47,344 nucleotides of DNA from Bryobacterales bacterium. GTDB lineage: Bacteria; Acidobacteriota; Terriglobia; Bryobacterales; Bryobacteraceae. The notes beneath the pieces were generated by a model. That model saw only the letters and a list, made by a program, of their open reading frames with translations, had not been told where the DNA came from and did not search any database. Below are positions 31,549 to 41,244 of this stretch, one piece after another. The translations under genes were made by a program, and so were the position numbers. Position 1 is the first letter of the stretch. Each line of letters begins with the position of its first letter. The DNA lies in assembly GCA_027459465.1 (NCBI GenBank), contig DAIDIH010000279.1:1-47344 (forward strand). Reading direction: 5' to 3'.

Positions 31549-33546
31549 TCAATGTTGGCACGGAGGGTAGGCCCCCAGCGCCCGCCGGCCCGCTTCGATT
31601 ATCCTTAAGATCCTCTCTACGTCGTACACGCAGCCGGCCCACGGTCCGCCGCTCGCCTGCTGGAGCGCAGCCCAAAGACGCGTCGCTTCCGGCAGCGCTT
31701 CATCGGCCCGGAGATCTTCGCGCAACGGCCGCGCGGCGAGTTCGCGTGTTCCTTCCTCGGTTCCTAACACGCGCCCGCCCGCGCCGACTAAGTTCACGCT
31801 TCCTTCGAGCCGTACACGGTCCACAATGATCTCAATTACATCGCCGTCGACTAATTTACCGAGCGGCCCGCCGGCGAGCGCCTCCGGCGAAACGTGCCCG
31901 ATGCACGCCCCGGTTGAAACGCCGCTGAACCGTGCGTCGGTGATCAGCGAGACGTGCTTGCCGAACTCCAGGTGCTTCAGAGCCGAGGTTACCTGGTAAG
32001 TCTCCTCCATTCCCGAGCCCAGCGGCCCGCGGCAGATCAGCACCATCACGTCCCCGGACCGGATCTCGCCCCGCTTGATCGCCCCGATCGCCGCAGCCTC
32101 GCTCAAGAACACCCGTGCCGGACCGGTCATACGGTAGACGCCATCCGCGTCCACCACCGAGGGATCAATCGCCGTGCTCTTGATCACCGATCCTTCCGGC
32201 GCCAGGTTTCCCACCGGGAAACAAACGGTCGACGTCAGCCCGCTTGCCGCCGCGCGCTCGGGGGAAAAGATCACTTCATCGGGATCCACGCCGTCGCGCT
32301 CGCGCAGCAAAGCCCGCAGCCTGACCCGCCGTTCCGACTTCTCCCACCAATCGAGCGCCTCGCCCACGGTGACGCCCGCCGCCGTCATCGCCCCCGTTTC
32401 GAGCAATCCAGCGCGGCGCAGATGCAGCATCACCTCGGGGACGCCGCCGGCCAGGAAGACTCGCACCGTCGGATGATTCCGCGGGCCGTTCGGCAGCGCG
32501 TCCACTAATCGCGGCACGCTCCGGTTGACGCGCTCCCAATCTTCCCGCGCCGGCCGACACAGTCCTGCCGCATGCGCCACGGCCGTCAAATGCAGAAGCA
32601 GATTCGTCGATCCGCCAAACGCCGCGTGCACCGCCATCGCGTTGTGCAGCGCGCCCTCGCTCAGGACGTCGCGCATCTTGATGTCCCGCGCCACCAGCGC
32701 CCGCAGCGCCCGCGCCGATCGCTTCGCCATGTCGAGCCAGATCGGCTCGCCCGAAGGCGCCAGCGCCGAATGGGGCAGCGCCATGCCGAGCCCTTCGGCC
32801 ACCACCTGCGACGTCGCTGCCGTTCCCAGGAACTGGCAGCCGCCGCCCGGCGTGCCGCACGCCCGGCAGCCCATATCGGCCGCGTAATCGAGCGTGATCT
32901 TCCCATGGGCGAACCGCGCTCCGATCGTCTGCACCGTCCCGGCATCCTCGGCGCCTTCGGCCGGCAGCGTGACGCCGCCCGGCACAAGCACGCACGGTAG
33001 ATCCCGCGCGCCGGCGAGCGCCATCATCATCGCCGGCAGTCCTTTGTCGCAGGTCGCCACGCCTAGCACGCCGCGTCGCGTCGGCAACGAACGGATCAGC
33101 CGCCCCAGCACCATCGCCGCGTCGTTGCGGTACGGCAGGCTGTCGAACATGCCGACTGTCCCCTGCGTCCGCCCATCGCAAGGGTCCGTGCAATAGGCCG
33201 CGAAGGGCACGCCGCCCGCCGCGCTCAACTCCCGCGCGGCCTCTTCTACGAGCAGGTTCACTTCCCAGTGCCCGGTGTGGAGGCCCAGCGCCACCGGCGT
33301 CCCATCCGGCGCCCGCACGCCGCCGTGGGTGCTCAGAATCAGCGTCTCATCACCGCCAAGCCGCGACGGGCTCCAGCCCATGCCGGCATCCTGCGTGAGT
33401 CCGAATAGATCACCGGAGGGCCGCTCCCGCAGCATCTTCTCCGTTAGCGGCAGCGTACCCTGCGGACCCGCCGCGGCCGACCGCACCGAATAAATGGATT
33501 CGTCACCGCTGTCGACGATGACCCCGAACGCAGGTATCTCGCTCAT
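31549..33546 (-). CDS. YagF/YjhG-type sugar-acid (D-xylonate) dehydratase
   Basis: 665 residues of the IlvD/Edd superfamily. It tracks E. coli YagF/YjhG almost block by block: [79 protein letters not shown] and [12 protein letters not shown], near the end [19 protein letters not shown]. Cysteines in DPCDGR, TCDKG and CQFLG are the iron-sulfur ligands. The family dehydrates D-xylonate or related aldonates to 2-keto-3-deoxy acids. I start at ATG 33546, 7 bases after the upstream gene's stop; a start at 33567 is possible. The C-terminus (AYPPCQH) is a little longer than usual and ends against the IS3 element, so its tail may have been altered by insertion. Confidence 0.88.
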   Translation of the reverse strand: MSEIPAFGVIVDSGDESIYSVRSAAAGPQGTLPLTEKMLRERPSGDLFGLTQDAGMGWSPSRLGGDETLILSTHGGVRAPDGTPVALGLHTGHWEVNLLVEEAARELSAAGGVPFAAYCTDPCDGRTQGTVGMFDSLPYRNDAAMVLGRLIRSLPTRRGVLGVATCDKGLPAMMMALAGARDLPCVLVPGGVTLPAEGAEDAGTVQTIGARFAHGKITLDYAADMGCRACGTPGGGCQFLGTAATSQVVAEGLGMALPHSALAPSGEPIWLDMAKRSARALRALVARDIKMRDVLSEGALHNAMAVHAAFGGSTNLLLHLTAVAHAAGLCRPAREDWERVNRSVPRLVDALPNGPRNHPTVRVFLAGGVPEVMLHLRRAGLLETGAMTAAGVTVGEALDWWEKSERRVRLRALLRERDGVDPDEVIFSPERAAASGLTSTVCFPVGNLAPEGSVIKSTAIDPSVVDADGVYRMTGPARVFLSEAAAIGAIKRGEIRSGDVMVLICRGPLGSGMEETYQVTSALKHLEFGKHVSLITDARFSGVSTGACIGHVSPEALAGGPLGKLVDGDVIEIIVDRVRLEGSVNLVGAGGRVLGTEEGTRELAARPLREDLRADEALPEATRLWAALQQASGGPWAGCVYDVERILRIIEAGRRALGAYPPCQH

Positions 33547-33553
33547 GTCGCGC

Positions 33554-34510
33554 CTACGCGCTCCCAATCAAAATGCCGGTAAGAAACACCAGCGCCCCGC
33601 CCACCATGACCTGCATCGCCGCGCTTAAGAACGGCGTGTCCATGTACCGGTGCCGCACCCAACTGATGATCGCCAGTTCAATCGCCACGACCCCGACAGC
33701 AACTGAAGTCGCTACGCGAAAATCCGGAATCAGATAAGGCAGCGTGTGCCCGATGCCTCCGGCCGTCGTCATCAGCCCGCATACCGCCCCGCGCACCCAC
33801 GGATGGCCGCGCCCGGTGAGCGAACCGTCGTCGGACAGCGCCTCGGCAAAGCCCATCGAAATGCCCGCGCCGACGGAAGCCGCCATGCCCACCAGAAACG
33901 CGTCCCAGCTATTGCGCGTCGCAAAAGCCGCCGCGAACACCGGCGCCAGCGTCGACACCGAGCCGTCCATCAGCCCGGCCAGACCTGGCTGCACGATCTG
34001 CAGCACAAACAGCCGCCGCGCCACGTCCTCTTCCTGTTGCTTGGTGTCAGCGGTCAGCCGTTCTTCCATCGCGCCTGCCGTTGCGATGTGCCTCTGCTCG
34101 ATCTCAACGAGGTCGCCGAGCAGCTTTCTCACCGAGGCGTCGCTCACTTTCGTCATCGCGCGCTCATAGAACTGGCGAGTCTCGCTCTCCATTGTCGCCG
34201 CCGCGCGCCGCGCCGCCTTTACACCCAAGGGCTTGTAGAGCCACACCGGCCGGCGCTCGACAAAACCTTTCACGTCCTGCCGCCGGACTAAGGGAATGTG
34301 CTCGCCGAACCTCTGCCGGTAGGTTTCGATCAGCCAACTCCGATGCTGGGATTCCTCGGCCTGCATCTCCTCGAACATCTGCGCCGTGGCCGGGTAACTG
34401 GCGCGCAGCGCCTCCGCAAAATCGCCGTAAATCCGCCCGTCTTCTTCCTCGAGCGAAATCGCCAGCGCAAGGATTTCCTGCTCCGTCAGATCTTTGAAAT
34501 TTTTCGCCAT
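33554..34510 (-). CDS. mbfA: MbfA-type ferritin-like/VIT1 iron (Mn) exporter
   Basis: 318 residues. The N-terminal half is an erythrin/ferritin-like four-helix domain with Glu-rich iron ligands ([54 protein letters not shown]). The C-terminal half is a VIT1-type membrane domain with five hydrophobic segments ([60 protein letters not shown]). This fusion is the MbfA pattern: a membrane-bound ferritin that exports iron under high iron or peroxide stress. It ends 8 bases before the dehydratase start and may share its transcript. Confidence 0.86.
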   Translation of the reverse strand: MAKNFKDLTEQEILALAISLEEEDGRIYGDFAEALRASYPATAQMFEEMQAEESQHRSWLIETYRQRFGEHIPLVRRQDVKGFVERRPVWLYKPLGVKAARRAAATMESETRQFYERAMTKVSDASVRKLLGDLVEIEQRHIATAGAMEERLTADTKQQEEDVARRLFVLQIVQPGLAGLMDGSVSTLAPVFAAAFATRNSWDAFLVGMAASVGAGISMGFAEALSDDGSLTGRGHPWVRGAVCGLMTTAGGIGHTLPYLIPDFRVATSVAVGVVAIELAIISWVRHRYMDTPFLSAAMQVMVGGALVFLTGILIGSA

Positions 34511-34573
34511 GGTAAGCGGGACCGCCTCGCGTCCCCGCTTGCACTAAAACTCGTCAAACGGAGGCCGCTCGAC

Positions 34574-35044
34574 TCATCGTATCGGGTTCCGCACCGCCGC
34601 GAAACTTCCTCCCCAGATCCCGTCTACCGACAACGCACCGGAACCACCAATCATCACCGCCGCCGTAATCGCGAGGACGAGCAGGTGAAACTCAATCCCC
34701 TCGCCCTTCTGAGTTCCGCTCCAGTTCATGAACATCCCGTTCTTTAGATGGACCGTAAAGATTGCCACCAGCATGTTCACCGCGATGCCGAATGCGGCGA
34801 CGCGCCCGAGTAGTCCGAGAACCAACCCGATCCCGCCGAAAAATTCGGCCGCGATCGCCAGAAACGCCAGTGGCGCCGGAATTCCCATCCCGTGCTCGAA
34901 GAATCCCATCGTCGCGCTGAACCCAGCGCCCCCGAACAGGCCCAGCATTTTCTGAGAGCCATGAGCCAGGAAGACAATTCCCAGCACCAGCCGCGCAATC
35001 GCCAACCCGTGATCGTTCTTCGTCCGAATCAGTTTTGCTAGCAC
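34574..35044 (-). CDS. DoxX-family membrane protein
   Basis: 156 residues with four hydrophobic segments: IARLVLGIVFLAHGSQKMLG, PLAFLAIAAEFFGGIGLVLG, GRVAAFGIAVNMLVAIFTVH and FHLLVLAITAAVMIGGSGAL. The HGSQKMLGLFGG and GKIxGxxx-like pattern is standard for DoxX (small quinone-linked or redox-associated membrane protein of varied function). It lies 63 bases upstream of mbfA on the same strand and may be co-transcribed. No direct clue to its substrate. Confidence 0.8.
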   Translation of the reverse strand: MLAKLIRTKNDHGLAIARLVLGIVFLAHGSQKMLGLFGGAGFSATMGFFEHGMGIPAPLAFLAIAAEFFGGIGLVLGLLGRVAAFGIAVNMLVAIFTVHLKNGMFMNWSGTQKGEGIEFHLLVLAITAAVMIGGSGALSVDGIWGGSFAAVRNPIR

Positions 35045-35198
35045 GCCGTTCTCCTTCCCGTTCGATGGAACGCGCCCGGCCGGAGTCTTTTGCCGCGCCC
35101 CTCATACGAATATCGTTCCGAACCGAGGATCAAGTCAAAAGCATCGGATCGCCCGCCAAAGGGCGATCCGATTCCAGGCATACGAGTTGGAGTAGTTG

Positions 35199-38100
35199 TT
35201 AGAACACGACCCGGACCGAGGCCTGCAGGTCGCGGTTGTCGTTTACTGTCGAGGTGATTACACCTACCGTGGGCGATCCGATGTTGGCGTTCGGGAATCC
35301 GAAGTTCGGAGTGTTGAACGCATTGAAGAAGTCCATGCGCAGTTCCATGCTGACTCGCTCCCAGATTGGAATATGCCGGAGCATGGACAGATCCCAGTTC
35401 GATGTGGTCGGGCCATAGAGCACGCCTCGGGGCGAGTTCCCGTAGGTGTTCGGCGGCGGCGCTACGAACGCCGCCGGATTGAACCACAGCGACTGCTGCG
35501 GATTCGACAGCGTACCGGAAGCGATGCGGTTCGGCCAACTCGGCGCGCCGAAATTGACGCCGCTGTTCAGAAAGACCGTAAACGGAAGGCCGCTGGCAAA
35601 CGTCACGATGCCGTCAAACTCCCAACCGCCCAATATGTAGGAGGGTATACCTTCGTTGAGCCATTTGCGGCCTTTACCGAATGGAAGCTCATAGGTGTAA
35701 CTGCCCACCAAGCGGTGCATCTGGTCGAAGCCGGAAGGCCCGTAGCCAGCCGCCAGATCGGTGATGGTTTGCGGATTGCCCACTGCCCCGCCGCCACTCG
35801 CCGCCGAGCCACCGTAGTCGAGCGACCGGCTGTAAGAATAACTCAGCAACGCAGTCATGCCATGGGAGTAATGTCTGGTGAGTTTCACTTGAAGACCGTG
35901 GTAGTTCGACATGTTCCGCTCATCGCACTGAGTCATGTTCGAGACATTATTGAGGGGCTGAATCAGACGCCGGGAAGCGAGCGAACCGGCGGAGTCAACT
36001 CCTGGGGTCCCAGGCAAGACCTCATTCGGGTTGTAACAGTACGTAAGATGGACTCCGCGGCTGCCCGCATAAGCCACTTCGAGCATGGTTGAAGGATCGA
36101 TCTCATGCTCGATATCGATGTTCCACGTCTCCATGTAGGGAGTAAGATTGTTGAACTGGTGGCCGATCACCGCGGGGGCGGCAGCGTTGAGGGCGGCGGT
36201 CGTCATGGGTTGAATCGGCGAGATCGGCGGAAACAGGTTCTGGATCTGCGGAACGCCGGCCATATTCAAGGGATAAGTATTCGGCGTGAAATTCTGAGAG
36301 ATTGTATATGGTACTTGCTGTCCGAGTTCGTCGGAGCCGGAAAAGGGGCCTGGGAAGTATGTGATCGCATAACCACCCCGGAGAATCGTCTTCTGTTTGC
36401 CCGTAAGATCATAGGCAAAGCCGAGACGCGGAGCAAAATCGCCCCATCGTGTCTGCACGCCCGCCGTATCGGAAACACCATTGACGCCCGCGTACACCAA
36501 GCTGAGCGTGTTGAAATCAAAGTTGACGAGCCGGTTCCGGATCTCCGTATCAGGAGTGAATACATCGTACCGAACGCCCAAGTTCAGAGTGAGCCGGGAA
36601 TTTACTTTCCAGTCATCCTCGAAGAATCCGGCGAATTCCTGGTTGGTCATGTAGTAAGGAGTAATTAAAAAGCCACGCGACCCGGATGTGGAACTTCCCA
36701 GCAAAAGCGTCGCGATGCCTGAGCCGCCCGTCGCATTCACCGGGTTATCGGTGAAATTGTCGTTGAAGTTGATGGTGCCCCTAGTGTTCGTGTTCGTGAA
36801 GGGCGTAACCAGTTCCCGGATGTACCGGAATCCGAACTTCATCTCGTGAGTGCCTTTGGTCCACGATAGGTTATCTTCAAACTGAATGTTTGTTTGCTTT
36901 GGATTGGCCGGCAGGAATGCCGCGCCGCTGGCGATGCCTGTAAAATCCTGAATATTCAGGTTCGGGAGGCCACTCGTGAAATGAGAGATGTTGATGCCCT
37001 GTATCCCGAGGGATGTCGCCGAGGCGAGGCCATAGCCCGAAGGGACGGTGTACGGGTTGGTTCTGGCGTAACCCATGCGGTACTCGTTTAACAGTGTGGG
37101 GGAGAAAATGTGGGTTTCGTTGAACGCCGCGCCCTGGGCTGCAAGGTTGGTGGTCTGAGGTCCGGCGACATACGGGCCGAGGTTGAACTTCTGCGCTGCA
37201 GAGGGCGGTGTCGGCAGGCAGCAAGCGCCCTGTCCGGACGCCGGATTTTGAAAGACAAAGTACTCATAGGACTGGCGGAAGAACATGGAGTCTTTATTGC
37301 TAAGGCTGTAATCGATTCGGGCGTTACCACCATTGTCATCGGTGATCTGATTGGCGGCCGACAAATAGTTGTTGAAGCTTCCGGGAAGTTGGGGAAGAGG
37401 ATAGATACTGGCTACGTTGGCGCCAACGGGATTAATCAGGTTCGCTGGAATGATGTTTCCCGGGAACGGCTGGCGGACAAACTGCCCATTCGCTTGTTCG
37501 GTTGTGTATGGGTTGTAGATCGGGATGAGTTTGCCGGCAGAGTTGTAATACTGGCTGAAGTCGCCGGTGCGCTCGGCCGCGGTAGGAACACTGTTAACGA
37601 AAGTAATCCCTTTCAATGCCCGAATCGCGTAGTAGTCGGTGAAGAAGAATAACTTATCCTTGATGATGCGCCCGCCAAGCGCGCCGCCGAACTGATTCCG
37701 GCGAAATTCCGGCTGCTTTTGCGTGGTGGGATTGAAGTAATTTCGAGCATCCATGTAACTATTGCGGAGAAACTCGAAGGCCTCGCCGTGGAACCCGTCC
37801 GAACCTGAGCGAGTGGAGACGCTGACTACGCCCGCACCTCGGCCAAATTCCGAGGAGAAGGTACCGGTCAAGACCTTGAATTCCCCGATGGACTCGACCG
37901 ACGGCTGGACCATGACGGTGTTGAAGGTGTATTCGTTATCGTCGATGCCGTCAACGAGCCAGGCGTTCATGTTCGCTTGACTGCCGAGTGCGTTGAAGTC
38001 CGACGCCGCCCTCGGATTGAATGAACTGGCCCCGGAAAGATTTTCGCCGACCTGGCCCGGCGTGACACCGGGCACAAGGTAGACAAGCTGGGCGAAGTTT

Positions 38101-38555
38101 CTTCCATTGAGCGGGAGCATTTGGACAGAACGCTGCGTAACGACATCCCCCAGTTCCGCGCTGTCGGCCCGGACGAGCGGCGCCGCCGCAGTCACTTCGA
38201 CCGTCTGGGTGAGTTGGCCCACTTCGAGCGAAAAGTCCAGACGCGCCTTTTGGTCGACATCCAGAATGACATTATCCGTTTCGGCCCGTTTAAACCCCTG
38301 CGCCTCCACCACAACCTTGTAGGTGCCCGGTATGAGGAAGGGCGCGTTATACGTTCCCGTCGTATCTGTCTGGTAGGAGGTGACCGTTCCCTTATTGACT
38401 TCTGTGATTGTCACCTTCGCAGCGGCAACCGGTGCTCCGGAAGCGTCTCGCACCGTCCCGAGGATCGTGCCGGTCGTAACCTGTGCTGCAGCCGGCAAAC
38501 AAAATACCGTCGCAATCAGCGCCGTGAAAACCAGCGCGGAAAATCTCTTTAACAT
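35199..38555 (-). CDS. Oar-like TonB-dependent outer-membrane receptor
   Basis: 1118 residues. ATG at 38555 has AAGGGGG 11 bases ahead and opens a signal peptide (MLKRFSALVFTALIATVFCL, cleavage near AAAQ). Residues 25-110 form a CarboxypepD_reg domain (TGTILGTVRDASGAPVAAAK), followed by a plug (VQMLPLNGRNFAQLVYLVPG, ARAASDFNALGSQ-like stretch) and a long beta-barrel ending in NDNRDLQASVRVVF, with a terminal aromatic residue as in outer-membrane barrels. Such receptors import oligosaccharides in Acidobacteriota. The next genes upstream are an enolase-superfamily enzyme and an RraA-like protein on the same strand, so the transported ligand may be a sugar acid or its polymer. Confidence 0.87.
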   Translation of the reverse strand: MLKRFSALVFTALIATVFCLPAAAQVTTGTILGTVRDASGAPVAAAKVTITEVNKGTVTSYQTDTTGTYNAPFLIPGTYKVVVEAQGFKRAETDNVILDVDQKARLDFSLEVGQLTQTVEVTAAAPLVRADSAELGDVVTQRSVQMLPLNGRNFAQLVYLVPGVTPGQVGENLSGASSFNPRAASDFNALGSQANMNAWLVDGIDDNEYTFNTVMVQPSVESIGEFKVLTGTFSSEFGRGAGVVSVSTRSGSDGFHGEAFEFLRNSYMDARNYFNPTTQKQPEFRRNQFGGALGGRIIKDKLFFFTDYYAIRALKGITFVNSVPTAAERTGDFSQYYNSAGKLIPIYNPYTTEQANGQFVRQPFPGNIIPANLINPVGANVASIYPLPQLPGSFNNYLSAANQITDDNGGNARIDYSLSNKDSMFFRQSYEYFVFQNPASGQGACCLPTPPSAAQKFNLGPYVAGPQTTNLAAQGAAFNETHIFSPTLLNEYRMGYARTNPYTVPSGYGLASATSLGIQGINISHFTSGLPNLNIQDFTGIASGAAFLPANPKQTNIQFEDNLSWTKGTHEMKFGFRYIRELVTPFTNTNTRGTINFNDNFTDNPVNATGGSGIATLLLGSSTSGSRGFLITPYYMTNQEFAGFFEDDWKVNSRLTLNLGVRYDVFTPDTEIRNRLVNFDFNTLSLVYAGVNGVSDTAGVQTRWGDFAPRLGFAYDLTGKQKTILRGGYAITYFPGPFSGSDELGQQVPYTISQNFTPNTYPLNMAGVPQIQNLFPPISPIQPMTTAALNAAAPAVIGHQFNNLTPYMETWNIDIEHEIDPSTMLEVAYAGSRGVHLTYCYNPNEVLPGTPGVDSAGSLASRRLIQPLNNVSNMTQCDERNMSNYHGLQVKLTRHYSHGMTALLSYSYSRSLDYGGSAASGGGAVGNPQTITDLAAGYGPSGFDQMHRLVGSYTYELPFGKGRKWLNEGIPSYILGGWEFDGIVTFASGLPFTVFLNSGVNFGAPSWPNRIASGTLSNPQQSLWFNPAAFVAPPPNTYGNSPRGVLYGPTTSNWDLSMLRHIPIWERVSMELRMDFFNAFNTPNFGFPNANIGSPTVGVITSTVNDNRDLQASVRVVF

Positions 38556-38580
38556 AGACTTCAAAGCCCCCTTACTTTTA

Positions 38581-38604
38581 GAATTGTTTCCACCAACACA
38601 ATTC
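38581..38604 (-). promoter_or_regulatory. Inverted repeat in the leader of the TonB receptor gene
   Basis: GAATTGT (38581-38587) and ACAATTC (38598-38604) form a perfect 7-bp stem with a 10-base loop, 25 bases upstream of the start codon. It may be an operator or a translation-control hairpin; no family is recognised. Confidence 0.35.
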
Positions 38605-38683
38605 CAACCACTTCCCCTACTAGGTTCTGACTTCCACCTCGTCAGACGTGCCTTGGCGAACGCTCCCGAGGGCGTCCCCCGTG

Positions 38684-40090
38684 CTAAACCACAACGTTCG
38701 GATCCGAGGGCCGCCCGAACCGGCTCCACAACCAATCTCCCGACCGCTCGTGATCCCACTGCGGGGTCGGCTCGAAATAGCCGGTCCCCGGCATCAGATG
38801 CTGCTTGGCCACTTCGTCGTTGAGCGTCACGCCCAACCCGGGCTTGTCCGGAACCTTTATGAAACCTTTGTTGATGATCGGCTTCTCGATCCCTTCCACC
38901 AGGTCCTGCCACCACGGCACATCGAGCGAGTGGTTCTCGCAGGCCAGGAAGTTCTCCGTCGCCGCCGCCACGTGTACCGAAGCCAACGCGCCGATCGGCG
39001 TTCCAGCGTAGTGCATCGCCATCGGAACGCCATACTCCCAGGCGGCATCGCCGATCTTATGCGTCTCCAGGATGCCGCCGGAAGTCGAGATATCCGGGTG
39101 AATTTTGCTCACCGCGTGCGCCTGGCAGAGTTTGATGAAGCCTTCTTTGAGATAAATGTCTTCGCCCGTTATTAGCGGCGTCGGACTTTCCATCGTGATG
39201 CGCTGCAGTAACTCCGTGTACTGCCACGGGATCACGTCTTCGATCCATTCGAGGTTGTATTTTTCGTACGCCTTGCCGAGCCGGATGATGGAATTCACGC
39301 CGAGATGACCCAGGTGATCCATCGAAAGCGGGATTTCGTAGCCAACCGCGCCGCGGACCGCCGCGACATACTCGCAGAGTTTATCGATGCCCTTATCGGT
39401 GATTTCCATCGCGGTGAAAGGGTGCGGGAGGTTCCGCATCTCCCACGGGCTCATCCCTGACGGGCGCATCACCGTACCCGGAGTCTTCGAGATCAGGTTG
39501 ATGTTGAGATCCATCTTGAGCCACGTCAGGCCCATCTCTTCCTTGCGAGCCTTCTCCCGCGCCGCGTACACGGCCGGATCCTCGGACTCGGTGGTGTCCG
39601 CGTAAATACGGATGTTGTCGCGGAACTTGCCGCCCAGCATCTGGTAAATCGGAATTCCGTACACCTTGCCGGCGATGTCCCACAGCGCCTCTTCGACTGA
39701 CACGACACCGCCCGCCTGCCGCCCGTGGTAGCCGAACTGTTTGATTTTTTGCCAGATCTTGTTGATGTTGAGAGGATTCTCACCCACCACGCGGCTCTTC
39801 AGGAACAGGGCATACGTGGCGCTGGCGCCGTCGCGCACCTCACCTAGCCCGTACACACCCTGATTCGTATCCAGGCGCACAATCGTGCAGGGACTCGGCC
39901 CCGGCTTCACGATCGTGGCGATGCGCATGTCGGTGATCTTCAGCGTCGATGGACTGGAGTTCGTGTTAACGTTCCGGAGCGGCGCCTCTTGAGCTTCCAA
40001 TTCCCGCTCGATCATCTTCGCTGTCAGCAGGCCGCCTGAAGTCTTCAGGAGTGCCCGCCGGCCGAATTTCCCACTGAGTATGTTTGCCAT
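38684..40090 (-). CDS. Enolase-superfamily (mandelate racemase/muconate lactonizing type) enzyme
   Basis: 468 residues with a leader that has Tat-like basic residues (FGRRALLKTSGGLLTAK). N-terminal capping domain to about 160 (STLKITDMRIATIVKPGPSP), then the barrel: KxD pair in TWLKMDLNIN, metal ligands Asp in LSMDHLGHLG, Glu in WIEDVIPW and Glu in ITGEDIYL, and His in AMHYAGTPIG. Members of this group are acid-sugar dehydratases (D-galactonate, L-fuconate and others). It is 26 bases downstream of the RraA-like gene and 128 bases upstream of the TonB receptor. The export signal suggests sugar-acid processing before uptake. Confidence 0.84.
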   Translation of the reverse strand: MANILSGKFGRRALLKTSGGLLTAKMIERELEAQEAPLRNVNTNSSPSTLKITDMRIATIVKPGPSPCTIVRLDTNQGVYGLGEVRDGASATYALFLKSRVVGENPLNINKIWQKIKQFGYHGRQAGGVVSVEEALWDIAGKVYGIPIYQMLGGKFRDNIRIYADTTESEDPAVYAAREKARKEEMGLTWLKMDLNINLISKTPGTVMRPSGMSPWEMRNLPHPFTAMEITDKGIDKLCEYVAAVRGAVGYEIPLSMDHLGHLGVNSIIRLGKAYEKYNLEWIEDVIPWQYTELLQRITMESPTPLITGEDIYLKEGFIKLCQAHAVSKIHPDISTSGGILETHKIGDAAWEYGVPMAMHYAGTPIGALASVHVAAATENFLACENHSLDVPWWQDLVEGIEKPIINKGFIKVPDKPGLGVTLNDEVAKQHLMPGTGYFEPTPQWDHERSGDWLWSRFGRPSDPNVVV

Positions 40091-40115
40091 ATGAATCCGT
40101 CTCCGATTCCCTCTG

Positions 40116-41036
40116 CTATTGGTGCTTCACGGGCAAGCGCAGTTTCGAGCCCTTGCTTTCGAGGTATTTGTTGAACTCTTCGATCATTTGCGGAGACCAC
40201 TGCCCGTCCACCTGCCCCGGCGCGTACTTGCCTTCGCGCAGCATCTCGTGGCCCCAGTCGTCACGGTAGTGGGTCAATTCCGAATCGTCAGCCACCTTCT
40301 CGGCCAGTTGCGCCGGAATGAACGTAATCCCGTCCGGGTCACTCAGAACGATGTCGCCTGGCAGCACGGTCGCTTGACCGATACGGATCGGCACGTTCAT
40401 CCCCATCAGCGTCACCTCGGCGATCGCGGAGGGGTGAAAGGCCCGTGCGAACACATGGAAGCCCTTGATCTCGGATATCCCGGTTGGGTCGCGAACTGCG
40501 CCGTTCACTACCAGGCCCGTTCCCGTTTTCGTCATGATCGACGTGCCCAGGTTGTCGCCGATGATGGTGCCGCCGTCCACCTTCCCGAACAGGTCCACCA
40601 CCATGACGTCACGCTGAACGAGCGTGTCGATCACCCAGGAATTCTGTCCGTGCCCGACGCGCCCTTCCTTCTTGCCCTCTCCGTTGATGTAAGCGTTGAT
40701 GTCCGGACGGTAGGGCATGAACACTGCCGTGACCGCGCGGCCGATTAGCCGCTCGCCCGGGTTGATCTCCTTCCAGTTGCCTTCAAACTGCAACCGGTAC
40801 CCGGCGTGTCGCAGCGTACCCCAGGCTTCCTCCGCCGTCGTGTCTTTCAACCGGTCGAGAACCGAATCCGGGACCTTCGGACGCCCGTCCGGGAACCGCT
40901 CCCCCTTCCATTCACTCGTCAGAGCAGTCAACTGCTCCTTGCTGAACATCCCGATTTGTGCGGCCAGCGGAACGGTGAGCGCGGCGGTCAGCAAAATTCC
41001 CCTCACGACGTGTGAGGCCCCAACTTTCAGCGTCAT
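40116..41036 (-). CDS. RraA-like/HMG-aldolase-fold protein with signal peptide
   Basis: 306 residues. ATG at 41036 has AGGAGT 7 bases ahead and starts a signal peptide (VVRGILLTAALTVPLAAQ). The fold signature is GTIIGDNLGTSIMTKTGTG, then LVVNGAVRDPTGISE, the conserved GDN..A and NGAVRD block of RraA and HMG/CHA aldolases, with Arg and Asp for substrate and metal. The C-terminal part (SDPDGITFIPAQLAEKV) is also typical. Long, exported RraA-like proteins are common in Acidobacteriota and Planctomycetota; function unproven, and a keto-acid aldolase is more fitting than RNase E regulation. It sits directly ahead of the enolase-superfamily gene. Confidence 0.8.
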   Translation of the reverse strand: MTLKVGASHVVRGILLTAALTVPLAAQIGMFSKEQLTALTSEWKGERFPDGRPKVPDSVLDRLKDTTAEEAWGTLRHAGYRLQFEGNWKEINPGERLIGRAVTAVFMPYRPDINAYINGEGKKEGRVGHGQNSWVIDTLVQRDVMVVDLFGKVDGGTIIGDNLGTSIMTKTGTGLVVNGAVRDPTGISEIKGFHVFARAFHPSAIAEVTLMGMNVPIRIGQATVLPGDIVLSDPDGITFIPAQLAEKVADDSELTHYRDDWGHEMLREGKYAPGQVDGQWSPQMIEEFNKYLESKGSKLRLPVKHQ

Positions 41037-41244
41037 GGCTGTGACTCCTATGTTTTGATTACGCCCCCAAGCGCGACTCGTCCGCGGACCACGAGCGGTC
41101 GAAAAACAACACTTTGTTGACAACCTAATCCCGGCGGATGAAAAAAGCAAGGAGAAACCCACTCACTCGCCGTCGCGTCACGGTTACGCAACGTCATTTG
41201 CTTGTATTTGGCATAAGTTGGGAGGATCTGCTGCCGGCGCCTGT

